Source: Diploptera punctata (lineage: Eukaryota; Arthropoda; Insecta; Blattodea; Blaberidae). Taken from it: a stretch of DNA of 64,000 nucleotides. Positions within the stretch are counted from its first letter, which is position 1. Each line of letters starts with the position of its first letter. Both the position numbers and the translations under genes were made by a program. This document shows positions 11,197-21,232 of this stretch, piece by piece. The notes under the pieces are model-generated. The model was given only the letters and a program-made list of their open reading frames with translations. It searched no databases and was not told the origin of the DNA. The DNA lies in contig JASPKZ010007284.1 in the NCBI GenBank assembly GCA_030220185.1, positions 1 to 64,000 of the forward strand, read 5' to 3'.

Positions 11197-11497
11197 TCCA
11201 TAAACGAACTTAAAAGAGAATATAGGAGGTGTGATAAACTCTGAGTACTGAAGAATATGCGAGAATGACTAATATTTTCGTAAGATGATGCCACGATGTG
11301 TTGCAGAAAATGGTGGACATCTTGATAAAGCCTATATACGAATATGAGTTTGATTTTTACAAGTTCTGAAATGTTTATAATAGGTCTATGTATTGTGACG
11401 ATGCCGGAATACGCACGTGCGCCTCGCGGTAACTAGTCTATTGATTGATGAGGGCAGACTCCCTCAAATTTTCCACCGTCTTTAACAGCATTAAATG

Positions 11498-12369
11498 TGC
11501 AGTAAAAGCTCCTTATTAGCGGGAGATATGTTCTGTAAACATGCCGCAAATACTGAAACCGTGAATATGGAATGGTAATTTGTATGGGTATATAGGGGAT
11601 ACATTTCATGGTTCCAAAATAAAATGAAAACAAAATCAAAATAAAATCAATTTAATGGGAGATTTTGAACAATTTCTATTAATTACTATTGCGAGGCTTA
11701 GGCAAAGGCCTAAATAACTTAGTATTTTTTTCCTGTTTTGCCGCTTTTAAAGCATGTTTGAATTCAGATTGATATTCTGCTGTGGCATTAACAATTTGCC
11801 TTTTAAAAATAAGACTTCTTTCTACAGACGGATCAATTTCCATGAAGAAACCACAAAGCTCATTTGCCATCTGTAATCTTTCACTTAGGTTTTTGAAGTT
11901 AAAAGTTCACCTTTTCAGTGCTCGTAGAAGCCTCTTCTTCGTAACTAATTGTTCTTCCTTTTACTCGACATTGTAAATTGGGAACAAAGCAGAAGAGACA
12001 CTTGTTATTCAATAAAAATTATTGCAATGAATGACAATTTAAAACAATAAAATACCGATCGTGGCGAGGGCGATATTTATCAAAGGACATAGCGGCACGT
12101 GAAATACAGCGGCGGCTTTTAACAACGAACTTTAGGCTTAGTGACAATAAGTTTTGTTTTACTTTGATATTTACTTGTTCATTAGGTTTGAATAATTTTT
12201 TTTGGAAAAACCGCCCTTGTCACGTGCTTTCAGTAAACAAAGTTGCCGATGAGTTACATAAAGGATACCTATTCCTTCTAATATACCGACTGGATCCGCG
12301 AATACAAGGAACTGTGTCGCAATTTTTTAGCCCGCGAATAACGGAACCGTGAATAAGGAGCTTTTACTG
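11498..12369 (-). mobile_element. Tigger/pogo-like DNA transposon relic
   Basis: The sequence CAGTAAAAGCTCCTTATT at the left end is repeated in reverse complement at the right end (about 12352-12369). Further inside both ends lie CGCGAATA-type motifs like those of pogo/Tigger termini. The right flank shows TA steps, as expected for a TA target. A 63-codon minus-strand frame (11679-11870) may be the C-terminal end of its transposase; it continues upstream in a readable but unannotated frame. Superfamily is inferred from the ends alone. Confidence 0.6.
11679..11870 (-). pseudogene. Possible transposase C-terminal fragment inside the Tigger-like relic
   Basis: A 63-codon frame with a mixed, protein-like composition. 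It starts MANELCGFFMEID and ends in a basic, Pro-rich tail. Readable codons continue upstream through a leucine-rich stretch before a stop. It lies wholly between the terminal inverted repeats and ends near one of them, as a transposase C-terminus would. No catalytic motif is visible, so the assignment rests on position. Confidence 0.35.
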
Positions 12370-12507
12370 TATATAATTATGTATGTATGCATTTACATAT
12401 TTGTGCACACATACGCGCGCAAATGTACACATACACACACTGTGTTTTTGTGATAATTAAAAGTGTCTAAAGCTTGTCCATCTTTGGATTAGATCAAGTA
12501 TGTTTAA

Positions 12508-12682
12508 TAAGTGCTCTCTAGTTGTGAAAAGACTCTCCTGTTCAACTCCGCCCCTCCTTTTCATCCCTACGTCGAATAGGCTGACAATAAGACACTGTCA
12601 CGTAATTATCAGTTGTGTTTGGGAGAGCACCTGTATCCGGGTAGGAGGATGGAAACGCCTTTTCACACCTAGTTAGCACTTA
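12508..12682. mobile_element. TTAA-flanked MITE, 175 bp
   Basis: Ends read TAAGTGCTCTCTAG on the left and, reverse-complemented, TAAGTGCTAACTAG on the right; similarity continues for about 35 bp. TTAA lies immediately outside each end (12504-12507 and 12683-12686). TTAA target duplications are used by piggyBac and some other superfamilies. It is non-coding. Confidence 0.7.
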
Positions 12683-12689
12683 TTAACAG

Positions 12690-12960
12690 CTCTGGAATAG
12701 ACCGTTTAGAGTAGAGGTATCCAAATTACAACCAACGGGCTGGAAACGGCCTTCCTTCACATTTACTCCCTTTACTGCATCCCATTAAAATACAATTTGA
12801 TAAGTGTATAATATTATTTCTATATGTAACGTACAGGACAGACTGTGAAATTGGGATTTATGCTGAAAAGTGATGACGTAACAAGAATAGTATATTTTTT
12901 ATTTGGGAATCCTACAATGCTATGATGATCGTTGCCGTAATTAGCAAATAAACACACATT
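12690..12960. other. Unassigned sequence
   Basis: No gene or recognised repeat apart from short AT-rich tracts. The stretch before it (12370-12500) has CA and TA dinucleotide-rich runs only. Confidence 0.3.
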
Positions 12961-12963
12961 TAA

Positions 12964-13021
12964 AATAATAATAATAATAATAATATAATAATAATAATAA
13001 CAACAATAATAATAATAATAT
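12964..13021. repeat. (AAT)n microsatellite
   Basis: AAT units with a few interruptions. It lies at the 3' side of the minus-strand LINE-A fragment that follows, so it is probably derived from that element's tandem tail. Confidence 0.9.
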
Positions 13022-13177
13022 TAATATTAATTTTATGTGCATACAAATTATTCAATGTTTACACCTGTTTCTGTGCCTAAAATTTTATTTTCCTTCTCTA
13101 CTCGTCCCTATCCATCCATCTATATCCTCCTGTTCTCATCCTAGTTCTTATTTCTTGTATCCATGAGTTTCTAGGTC

Positions 13178-13180
<3 letters not shown>
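13022..13180 (-). mobile_element. LINE-A copy 3, 3'-end fragment
   Basis: The reverse complement aligns with the last 150 bases of LINE-A copy 2: the AACTCATGGATACAAG coding block, the ACAGGAGGATATAG region and the AAAATTTTAGGCACAG 3' UTR. It is bounded on both sides by (AAT)n arrays. Confidence 0.8.
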
Positions 13181-13219
<39 letters not shown>

Positions 13220-13284
13220 GTAATAATAATAGTAATAATAATAATAGTAATAATAATAATAGTAATAATAATAATAATAATAAT
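13181..13284. repeat. (AAT)n microsatellite with AGT interruptions
   Basis: About 100 bp of AAT units with regularly spaced variant AGTAAT units, located between two minus-strand LINE-A pieces. Confidence 0.95.
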
Positions 13285-13289
13285 ATAAT

Positions 13290-13680
13290 TATAATCTTTA
13301 TTAGGAATTCCTCTACAATAAAGTAGTTTTGCTACAACTCATTGCAAATTTTACTCCTCCATAATTCTCGGCATCACTCTCTGTTAATACTCTCGACACC
13401 TTATTCATATGCATTCCTTGAGCCCACTATTCTTTTGGTATCCCATTTCTTTATTGCCCTCCACTTCAAAATTTGATATCGTCTTAGGTATTCTGTCATC
13501 ACACATACTCTTTACGTGACCAAACCATTTCAGTCTTCTTTCTTCAATAACTTGTAGAACATCTTTTTGAACATTCAGTATTTCTATGATATTTCTAATT
13601 TTGTCTCGCCTTGAATTTCTAGACGTCCTCCTCCAAAAATCGATTTTCTGTCATCAAATGTCCATTTTATAAACATGGTG
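13290..13680 (-). mobile_element. LINE-A copy 4, RT C-terminal fragment
   Basis: On the minus strand the codons give a block like RNSRRDKIRNI, then ERRLKWFGHVKSM and DDRIPK, matching the order seen in LINE-A copy 1. Frameshifts and stops are present. It is likely another part of the same or a neighbouring insertion as copy 3, separated by the (AAT)n array. Confidence 0.75.
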
Positions 13681-13870
13681 ATAATAATGACAGTAATAAT
13701 AGTCGCTAACAGCTATAATACGTCCCATAGTCCATGTTTTCATGTCTTGTTTATTCCATTTGGGCTGCGATACATAATAGTTTCTGAGTCGCTGGTTTAA
13801 AGCAAGAGATTCAGCCATTATCCCTGGAAAACCTCTGTAATCTTTTTTTTCGGTAGGGTTTGTTTTCATT

Positions 13871-14193
13871 ATCCATCCATAGTAATTCTGCCCGAGGACA
13901 GGTCTTTCACTGCAATCATAGTATTTTCATGCTATGCTTTGCAGCTTTACTAGGAAATTATAGGTATGGTAGCTTCCCGATGCTTTCCACACCGGTGAAG
14001 GATGTTGATAATAAGGATGATGGTGATGAACTGATGATTTTCGGGGACCGTTGGACCATAAGCTTCCTGACATGTGTCTTACAGGTGAGTAAATCCCCGA
14101 AAAAACCCACCCAGGAGCCTGCCCCGCCGGGACTCGAACCCAGGCCCACTGCGTGACAAGACAACATGCTACCTCGAGACCACAGCAATGGAC
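13871..14193 (-). mobile_element. SINE-B copy 1 (tRNA-derived, LINE-D-like 3' end)
   Basis: On the minus strand it starts at a tRNA-like head very similar to SINE-A, with box B GGTTCGAGTCC. It keeps the GGTCCCCGAAA block, then diverges into a GGTGTGGAAAGC body. The 3' end reads TGCAGTGAAAGACCTG and GGGCAGAATTACTATG, finishing in a short GGAT tail. That 3' end is shared with LINE-D. Confidence 0.88.
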
Positions 14194-14289
14194 GTTTCCA
14201 CTATAAACTTGAATATTTTTTTCCGTGTAGTAACAAGTAGATGAACTTACTGAGTTTATTTTCATTCGCCGAATATCAGAAATTATATT

Positions 14290-14523
14290 GATGTGCCAAC
14301 AAGTGGAAACTATTAATCCCTAGATACATTGGACGACCCAAAAAGAAAAAAAGAATGGAAGATGACATTGGAAATAATATGAAATTGGTGAGGATAAAAA
14401 ATTGGTACAGATGTGTCCAGAATAAAAAAGTGTGGAAATAACTCGTTGAGGAGGTCAAAGCATTCTCCAATTGAAGCTGTAGCGCCTTATTGAGAAGAAG
14501 AAGAAGAAGAAGAAGAAGAAGAA
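14290..14523 (+). mobile_element. LINE-E 3' end with (GAA)n tail
   Basis: A decayed coding stretch shows a Gly-Arg-Pro-Lys-Lys-Lys block near 14332-14352 and NWYRC-QNKKVW near 14400-14440. These correspond to the basic GRP block and the terminal W-x-R block of LINE polyproteins. A stop interrupts the frame soon after. It ends in ten (GAA) units at 14494-14523. Distinct from LINE-A to -D, and seen once. Confidence 0.6.
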
Positions 14524-14732
14524 GCCTCGTTACTACAAGAAGCCTATCAATTTTTTTTGTTGCAAAGGTATCAATTCAATGTCACATATTATTGTTTTAA
14601 ATCATGTTTAATCCAAGGCAATATGGCGTCTAGAATATTTAGATTGCTTCTAATAGGTTGTGCTTATATATCTATTGTATATAGCCATGTGTACTTGCGG
14701 ACTTTTTTTTTTACATTTTTGTATTTTTTTTT

Positions 14733-15134
14733 GTATTGTAAGCCTATATTTTCCCTTTACAAAGATTTAGGCCCTGTCCCCCTACAGGGAAGAATTTGGA
14801 CCATACTAATTTAGTTACACTTGTTTTCGTATAGATGCAATTTTTTGAGTGGTCCGTGGTCAGCGTTCCGCCTCATACTGACATCTAGGAAACTAAGATA
14901 GTACTAGGACGGGAAAATTCGATTAATTTTGCTTAGAGGCCTTTTCATTCAGGCTTAAGGATTTTATACGAGCCTGAAAATCTTCAGACTCGGGACCCAC
15001 AGCTTAAAGTCCCTCCCGGAGGACTTGCTCCTTGGATTTTTCCGTCCTAAAAAATCCATCGACCCCGGCCGGGTGTGAACCCGCGACCCTCGGGACCAGA
15101 GGCAAGGAGCATAACCACTAGTCCACCGGGCCGA
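14733..15134 (-). mobile_element. SINE-C copy 1 (tRNA-derived)
   Basis: Minus-strand head at the right end has ACTAGTGGTTATGCTCC as box A and a box B near GGTTCACACCCGG. The body has GGAGCAAGTCCTCCGGGAGG and AGGCGGAACGCTGACCACGG, and the tail runs to the AAAATATAGGCTTACAAT end. It matches 23908-24330 over its full length. Confidence 0.9.
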
Positions 15135-15249
15135 CTTACATTTTTGTAATGATATAAATTTGTGAATTTGATGACTCCCGGCTAATATGAAATTCAAATC
15201 CAGCATTTGACAACCTGGGACCTTCAGAATAAGACCTAAATAGTACCGT

Positions 15250-15630
15250 GAAGTTAAGTTACTTATATTTATTGTTATATTTTAATATCACATTTTTAAA
15301 AAAGTTCCTCTCCTTATATTATGTGCAAGAAGTTTTGATTTCTGATACTATGTGGTTTGGTCGGTTGAGAATCATTCACAAGTTGTGGATTCGCTACTAT
15401 GGTTATGCATGTCAACCAATTACCAAATACAAACAGGGGAGGACTTGAGCAGCTGATTTTATGCTGCGGGCGGTGAATGTCAATATGGAAATTTCGTTCA
15501 ATAGCGGTATGACCGACCATCCGCCTACACCACACCAGCACACAATGCTGCAGCAGAATTATTGTATTACGAACTTTGACTTTATTCCTACTACTTATTC
15601 AGATATCTTCTTATATATAAAAATTAATGT
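15250..15630. other. Unassigned sequence
   Basis: Contains short open frames on both strands but nothing recognisable. The segment around 15450-15560 is less AT-rich and could be an old repeat. Confidence 0.3.
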
Positions 15631-16112
15631 TGGTTTGTTTGTATGTTTGTTTGTTTGTACTTTATGCGCGGCCATACCGTTGATCCGATTGTGATGGCAT
15701 TTTTTGCAAAATGTTCAGGAGATTCCCGGGATGAACATAGGCTATAAGATAGTTGTGATACTCAACTCCTAAACCCTTAAACATCGCCCTTTGTAGTGGA
15801 AAACGTGAAAAAAGTAGCTCTTTGGAGCTTAAATGGCTCACGCTGCCTAAACCATAAGAAATACACAAAAGTAATGAACACAGAATTGAATATCTCAAAA
15901 ATCTCTACAAAAAAGCCCGCGACAGCATATGTTTATCTCTTACGGATAACTCACAAAAACTATTTTTGTCTTTCATTGATACCAAGAGTCCCTTATCTCT
16001 TACGGATAACTCACTATAACCATTTTTGTCTTTCATTGATACCAATAGTCCCTTATCTCTTACGGATAACTCACTATAACCGTTTTTGTCTTTCATTGAT
16101 ACCAAGAGTCTC
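15628..16112 (-). mobile_element. R1 repeat copy 2 with a 60-bp unit repeated three times
   Basis: Starts at a (GTTT)n-like tract and TTATGCGCGGCC and runs through the TTCCCGGGATGAACATAGG block to CGCTGCCTAAACCATAAG. It contains three tandem 60-bp units at 15933-16112, each beginning TTATCTCTTACGGATAACTC. Because 60 is divisible by 3, the array stays open and gives a repetitive minus-strand peptide; I treat that as an artefact. Confidence 0.7.
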
Positions 16113-16250
16113 GCGCCATAGCCGAGTGGTTAAGGCAAGAAGTCTTGGCGCAGAACTACGGGACTTACGCTGGTTCGAGTCTCTACGGCGGAAGAAATTT
16201 CTCTCATGGATTTTCGGCCAATATGGGACCGGTGCACAGTGAGTCAGAAA
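16113..16250 (+). mobile_element. SINE-D copy with tRNA-Leu/Ser-like head
   Basis: TAGCCGAGTGGTTAAGGC is an excellent pol III box A of the tRNA-Leu/Ser type. GGTTCGAGTCT about 50 bases on is box B, a spacing that suits a long variable arm. The head ends in a body that includes TTTCGGCCAATATGGGACC, also present at 24.5 kb. A functional tRNA is unlikely because the acceptor ends do not pair well. Confidence 0.7.
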
Positions 16251-16380
16251 TGAAATCTAGCGGGGAAAAAAAAAACTGTTTTGACTCACTCTCATCAATT
16301 TATCTTTTTCTTTTTCACTCTAATATAATTGTTATATGACGGTTCTTAACTTATCTGTAAAGAAGTGGAGGTTTACTTGA
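16251..16380 (+). repeat. Module shared with 8252-8400
   Basis: Follows the SINE-D head and matches the module at 8.3 kb through the GAAATCTAGC, ATCAATTTATCTTT and TTCACTCTAAT blocks. Likely the 3' part of a SINE-D variant. Confidence 0.5.
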
Positions 16381-16825
16381 AATCCGAAATTAAAATCTCA
16401 TGTATATCGACTGGACCGATTTGGATGATTTTTTTTCTATGCGTTTGAGTGGGTCCCTGGATGGTTTTGATTCACAATTGGACTTGGTAGGTGGCGCGGC
16501 GATCGGGTTATAGGATTTTTTTATGTCAGATGCGTAGTCATCTGCATTATCGTTATGTTCCGACATAACTATGTGACGTCATCATTCACACTTCTTGAGC
16601 CACAACAGAAGGCAGTAAGATGTTTTCTTGCGAACTTATTTAATAATATCTAATTATGTCCTAATTGCTGAATTTTATGGTAAAAAAGTAACATTTTTTA
16701 TCGTCCGCCCATGACATGAGAATTGAACATTTGGGCAGGACAACGTCTGCCGGGTACTTTAGTGCTTAATAATATCCTTATCAGTGAACATATTTCCTCT
16801 ATTTTTATCATTCTTATCAAATATA
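16381..16825. other. Unassigned sequence
   Basis: No gene recognised. The part just before 16830 includes the far end of the R1 repeat family and AT-rich flanks. Confidence 0.3.
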
Positions 16826-16829
16826 TAAA

Positions 16830-17790
16830 AATGTTTGTTCGTTCGTACGTACGTACGTACGTACGTACGTACGTACGTACGTTATGCGCGGCCGATTGTG
16901 ATGGAGCGTTTTGCAAAATGTTCAGGAGATTCCCGGGATGAACATAGGCTATAAGAGAGTTGAGGTACTCAATTCCTACACCCCTAAAAACACCCTTTGT
17001 AATGAAAAAGTCCCTTTTTTACCCTTAAATGACTTACGCTGCCTAAACCATAACAAATACACAAAATTAATGTACACAGGATTGAATATCTCAAGAAACT
17101 CTACAAAAACGTCCCCGACAGCATATGTTTATATTTTATAGATAACACACAATAGCCATTTTTGTCTTTCATTGATGCCAAGGAGATCGGGATAAATAGA
17201 TTCCCGGGCAAGCATGTGGGTGTCATTTTTGCAAAATGTTCAGGACTTTCCCGGGAAGGTTATAGTTTATAAGAGAGTTTCAATGTTCAAGCCCTTCACC
17301 CTTAAAAATCACCTTCTGTAGTGAAGAAAACGTTAAAAAAATTGAGCTTTTTGTAAGCTCAAATGGCTTATGCTGCCTAAATCATAACTAACATACAAAC
17401 GTATTCTACACAGAATTGAATATCTCAAAAAATTCTACACAAAATTGCGTGACAGCATATGTTTATCTTTTAAGGATAACTCAGAATAACCATTTTTGTG
17501 TTTCATTGATGCCAAGAAGATCGGGATAAGTAGATTCCCGTGCAAGCATAGCAGCTCACGGCGGGTATTTTTTTATGGATAACTCAAAATAACGAATTTT
17601 GTCTTTCAGCTCATTTATGCCTAGTACATCGGGATGCATAGATTCCCGGGCAACGCGGGTAATTAACACGGAGTATCTAAAAATAATAACCATATAAATT
17701 TATATTTATTTTTCCTTTTACTTATTCAACTAAATGCAAAACCACATAATTTATTTAGGTGTAGCAGAGCACGCCGGGTATTAGCTAGTA
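16830..17790 (-). mobile_element. R1 repeat copy 3 with two to three internal units of about 320 bp
   Basis: Runs from the (CGTA)n end to the inverted ACTAGCTAATACCCGGCGTG terminus at about 17790. Inside, a unit of about 320 bp occurs at 16905-17220 and 17222-17545, with a shorter decayed third at 17560-17660. Each unit has TTTTGCAAAATGTTCAGGA, CTGCCTAAA-CATAAC, GACAGCATATGTTTAT and GATCGGGATAA landmarks. It is non-coding. Confidence 0.75.
16845..16881. repeat. (CGTA)n microsatellite
   Basis: Nine CGTA units. The tract is self-complementary and lies at the end of an R1 repeat, where R1 copy 2 instead carries a GTTT-rich tract. Confidence 0.95.
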
Positions 17791-17821
17791 TTATATAAAA
17801 CACTGTACTATGGATCATACT

Positions 17822-18060
17822 AAGATCAGTGAGTGAAAGAAGAATGATGATGGAATTGAAAAAGAACAAAAAAAAATTGACTGTGCAACTGCAATGGCCA
17901 AAAAGAAACTACTTGCTGAAGGATTTTCTTGATGGAATTGTGGACGGAATAAATGCTCGGAGAAAAGAAAAAAGTTATAAGATGACAACATAAAAATGGT
18001 TGATTGTATCCACACACAGAGAAAATCATAATAGTGCGAATACTCAATTTACAGTGAAGG
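17822..18060 (+). mobile_element. LINE-D copy 1, short decayed fragment
   Basis: Plus-strand codons give SERRMMMELKKNKKK and LKDFLDGIVDGINAR, aligning with the ERRTMLELIKKRKRN and LKNALEGMANG blocks of the copy at 61.5 kb. Stops and substitutions are frequent. Confidence 0.65.
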
Positions 18061-18119
18061 AGTTGCAATTGAGTTAAGGGTAGCCCTGAGTGAACTTTGA
18101 AACTCCGAAACAAATAGAG

Positions 18120-18745
18120 ATATTTCTTTCAAATTTTTACCACAGATGTCTACCTGTATGACTAACATTTATGATAAATATCAAGTGATTTGTTATATTA
18201 GTTCGCAAGTTACATTATTTGTTCTATTTTTATTTTTTTACATTATAATAGTTCCTTGCAGTACAATTTTCAATATTTTGTCAGGATATTCGTTATTCTC
18301 ATTGTTTCTAAGTTAGTATTTGATATTTTCTGTGCTCTTTTGGGAACAAAATGTTTTTTTAACTGATTTTTCATGTTGGCGGAAATAGAGATAAATATGA
18401 GAATATAAAAAACATAACTCATGAGCATTTTAAGTATGATTAAAATCCAATGCAATTTTGTTTTTTTTGTATTCTTACAGATAGGTGCTGAAAATGTCAG
18501 TTGAATAAGGAAAAAATTGCAGTGCAAGGAACTTTTATTAAATGGGCATGCGCTTGAAAAATACACTTCATGAAAAAAGGCTACAAAATTTTTCATACTT
18601 CTGACTGCTTTAATAGCACACAGTTCCAATTTCTGTGTTGAAACAAATATTTATTTTGGATATTTGTGCCAAACTGTATGGTAGAGACTCTCGTTACCAT
18701 TTTGTTTTCTTCCTTTTGTGCTTCTCTCCAATAATACATCCGATG
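18120..18745. other. Unassigned AT-rich sequence
   Basis: A 119-codon minus-strand frame at 18270-18629 has no recognised motif and lies in AT-rich DNA. No support for a gene. Confidence 0.3.
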
Positions 18746-18761
18746 TCAATCTTTGATATAT

Positions 18762-19110
18762 ATTTTTTTTTTCAAATGCCCCAGATTTGTCTTTCGACAT
18801 TCCTGGTTTCTCTCCTGGCATGGCGTACTTGTAACCCACTTCTGAGGTTGGGGCGCCCCGATGATATGATGGGCGATGATGATGGTGCGCCAGGAGAGTC
18901 CCTAATCCTAACCTTAACCTATGATGATGATTGCGATGGCCATAAGATTTCGGGGACCGTTTGGGCCTTAAAGTTTTCCTGGCATATGTCTTACAGGTGA
19001 GGAAAAATCCCGATAAAAACCTCACCCAGAAAAACTGTCCCGACTGGTGATCGAACCCGGGCCCGCTGCGTGACAAGGCAGCACGCTACCCCGAGACCAC
19101 AGCGGTGGAC
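18762..19110 (-). mobile_element. SINE-A copy 2 with 16-bp target duplication
   Basis: Full-length minus-strand copy: tRNA-like head at 19110, GACTCTCCTGGCGCACC body block and A-rich tail. The direct repeat tcaatctttgatatat at 18746-18761 and 19111-19126 is perfect. A short deletion relative to other copies removes part of the GGCGCC-rich segment. Confidence 0.95.
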
Positions 19111-19126
19111 TCAATCTTTGATATAT

Positions 19127-19865
19127 TGGTATTATTTTTGCCACTAGTTCTGGGGAGTTTACAAATGGCCACCAGGGCTTTAATAATGACGAAATAGCTA
19201 TACGTTATATATTTTCGTGAACAGGGCGCTTAGGAGAATTTTATGAGAGATAAAACACAAAATGTGTGTTTTGGTCAATTTTCACTCAAAATTCACTCAT
19301 GGCTATTAATAAACTATGAGTGAATGATGATAATTATAAGCGCTAATATGACCGTTGCAATTACTGGATACTTCATATTTCATATTGCACTGTTCATTCT
19401 TAATTTGATTTTAGCTACCACCTAGGACTCGTAGTTGCCTACAATGTGCCTCATTGAGGAAATAACAAACCATATATCACTCGTTGACTTCTGTAGATAA
19501 ATAAGTGTAGCTAAACTAGCTTGGTTAAAGAACTCTCGCTAGGGAACACCCGTGTCTCCACGCGGGACTATGTGGTGTATACATACAATGTAGAATATAC
19601 AGAATAACGTATATAATTAGATGATCAGTCCTCAACGAATTAAATGACGGTTAGAAGGAAGTATCATTCAGTGATAAAAAAAAATACGCTTTACAAACCA
19701 GTAGTCACAATTCCCAAAATGTATTTTATTAATATACGCTTTTAATAACTCATAATCTTAACATTGCAATTCAAATATAAAAGTATTAAGACATTTTCCT
19801 CTAAGGAAAGTACGGTAACTAATCGATCGGGACCAAGAGTAACAAAACTTGGATCTGAAAATTGT
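19127..19865. other. Unassigned AT-rich sequence
   Basis: No gene, RNA or repeat recognised over about 740 bp. Confidence 0.3.
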
Positions 19866-19869
19866 AGAC

Positions 19870-19992
19870 ATATTAATATTATTATTATTATTAATGTTAT
19901 TAATATTATTATTATTAATATTATTATTAATGTTATTAATATTATTATTAATGCTATTATTATTATTGTTATTATTATAATTATTATTATTC
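19870..19992. repeat. (ATT)n/(TTAAT)n microsatellite
   Basis: ATT units interspersed with TTAATGTTATTAAT variants. The Ile-rich and Asn-rich frames through it are artefacts. Confidence 0.95.
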
Positions 19993-20004
19993 TACGCCAA
20001 TTTT

Positions 20005-20205
20005 GAAATATATTAAACAGTACCAACTAAATTGGAAACACCATCTTGAAAGAATGAGTTCAAATCGGATCCCCAAAGCTGTTTATAATTATATACCAAG
20101 AGGACGAAGATCACTGGGCCGTCCTATGAAACGCTGGAGGAAAAATTTTCTATAGGATTGTAACAGGCCTTGGCCTAATACTTGGAAAGAAGAAGAAGAA
20201 GATTA
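20005..20205 (+). mobile_element. LINE-C copy 1, 3' end
   Basis: Encodes YQLNWKHHLERM, NRIPK, then a PRGRRSLGRPMKRW block followed by a stop. The 3' end reads AACAGGCCTTGGCCTAATACTTGG and terminates in (GAA)n. The same end occurs at 44.3 kb. Confidence 0.8.
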
Positions 20206-20206
20206 T

Positions 20207-20262
20207 TATTAATAATAATATTATTATTATTAATATTATTATTAATATTATTATTATTTTAT
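20207..20262. repeat. (ATT)n microsatellite
   Basis: ATT-rich tract directly after the LINE-C (GAA)n tail. Confidence 0.9.
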
Positions 20263-20304
20263 GTGATTTATTGCAACCAATTTGTTTTTGTAATATTTTG
20301 TTCA

Positions 20305-20735
20305 TTTATTCTCCCAGTTATATTACATGGATGCGAAACATGGACTCTTACTTTAATGGAGCAGAAAATATTGCTAGTATTTGAGAATAAACTTCTTAGA
20401 AAAAATTAAGATCTAAGAGAAATGAACTACATGATCTTTATAGGAAACCAGATATGCTATCAACATTTAAGTCTCATAGACTGTGATGGACAGGATATAT
20501 GGCACGAATGAGGAACAAAGAGAGGCATGGCGACTTCATATAGGTAAAACCAGAGGGAAAACTCACAGTTTGTAGACCAAGAATGAAGTGGGAGAATAAC
20601 AGTAACTATGATTTGAGGGAAGTAGATTATACAGGGCATGAATGGAAAACATTACCTCAGGATATGGAAGTGTGGAGAGCTTTTGTCCGCGCGGCTATGA
20701 ACCTATGGGTACGATAGTGCCATTGAGTTAGATGG
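20305..20735 (+). mobile_element. LINE-B copy 2, decayed 3' end
   Basis: From PVILHGCETWTL through an ENKLLRKN block to the terminal DYTGHEWK and a stop at about 20715. Several frameshifts and stops are present. The tail contains GTGCCATTGAGTTAG, as in other LINE-B copies. Confidence 0.82.
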
Positions 20736-20739
20736 TTAA

Positions 20740-21170
20740 TTTAATGTTTTGTACTTGGGCTCCATTAATGAAATACTTACAAAAATTAGAATGGATAATA
20801 TGGAAAGTGTCAGTAAATAAAAAAACTAATATCCTGATTATGTTTACAAGCAACAAAGCGTTGTCACGGTAGACCAGCTGAACTACCGGAACGGCTTAGC
20901 CTGTGTTAAGCTTATTTCGCTGAGAAGGGTTTCCAGGGATTAGGAGTCGTGCGTTGAATATTGCTGATATCTAATATGCTTTGTCAATTTAATCTAGGTT
21001 AACGAAGTCTGTAAATTGTGCTTCGCAGGATAGCATGTAAGCAACAGATTCAGTTCTGTTTTAACAGAATAGGTGACAGAAACTATCATCGTTTTATCAT
21101 TACGTTCTTTTAAATTAAAGATAATGAAAACAAATATGTGAATATACCACACGAAATGGGATCACACATA
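20740..21170. other. Unassigned sequence
   Basis: No feature recognised. Confidence 0.3.
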
Positions 21171-21171
21171 A

Positions 21172-21232
21172 TGTACGCTGCTACGCCTAAATAAATTAAA
21201 TATGTGTTTTTATGTTTAGTTGAATAAGAAAT
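21172..21232 (+). repeat. R1 terminal fragment
   Basis: Carries CTGCTACGCCTAAATAAATT and the TTTTTATGTTTAGTTGAATAAG block that follows the R1 terminus at 25.36 kb; the ACTAGCTAATAC end itself is missing. It abuts a LINE-C fragment. Confidence 0.55.

Noticed and set aside
13654..14265. Overlapping frames of 71 to 112 codons across a SINE
   Set aside because: They follow the SINE-B sequence and recur in other SINE copies as chance frames.
15905..16105. Minus-strand peptide with three 20-residue repeats
   Set aside because: It arises from a 60-bp tandem unit in a non-coding repeat; no start context or homologue supports it.
16113..16200. Functional tRNA-Leu or tRNA-Ser gene
   Set aside because: Promoter boxes are good but the acceptor arm does not pair and the sequence runs into a SINE body found elsewhere.
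18635..19076. 121- and 141-codon frames on opposite strands
   Set aside because: Both run across SINE-A copy 2; the SINE explains the sequence.
19742..20026. Ile-rich membrane protein
   Set aside because: Translation of an (ATT)n-type microsatellite.
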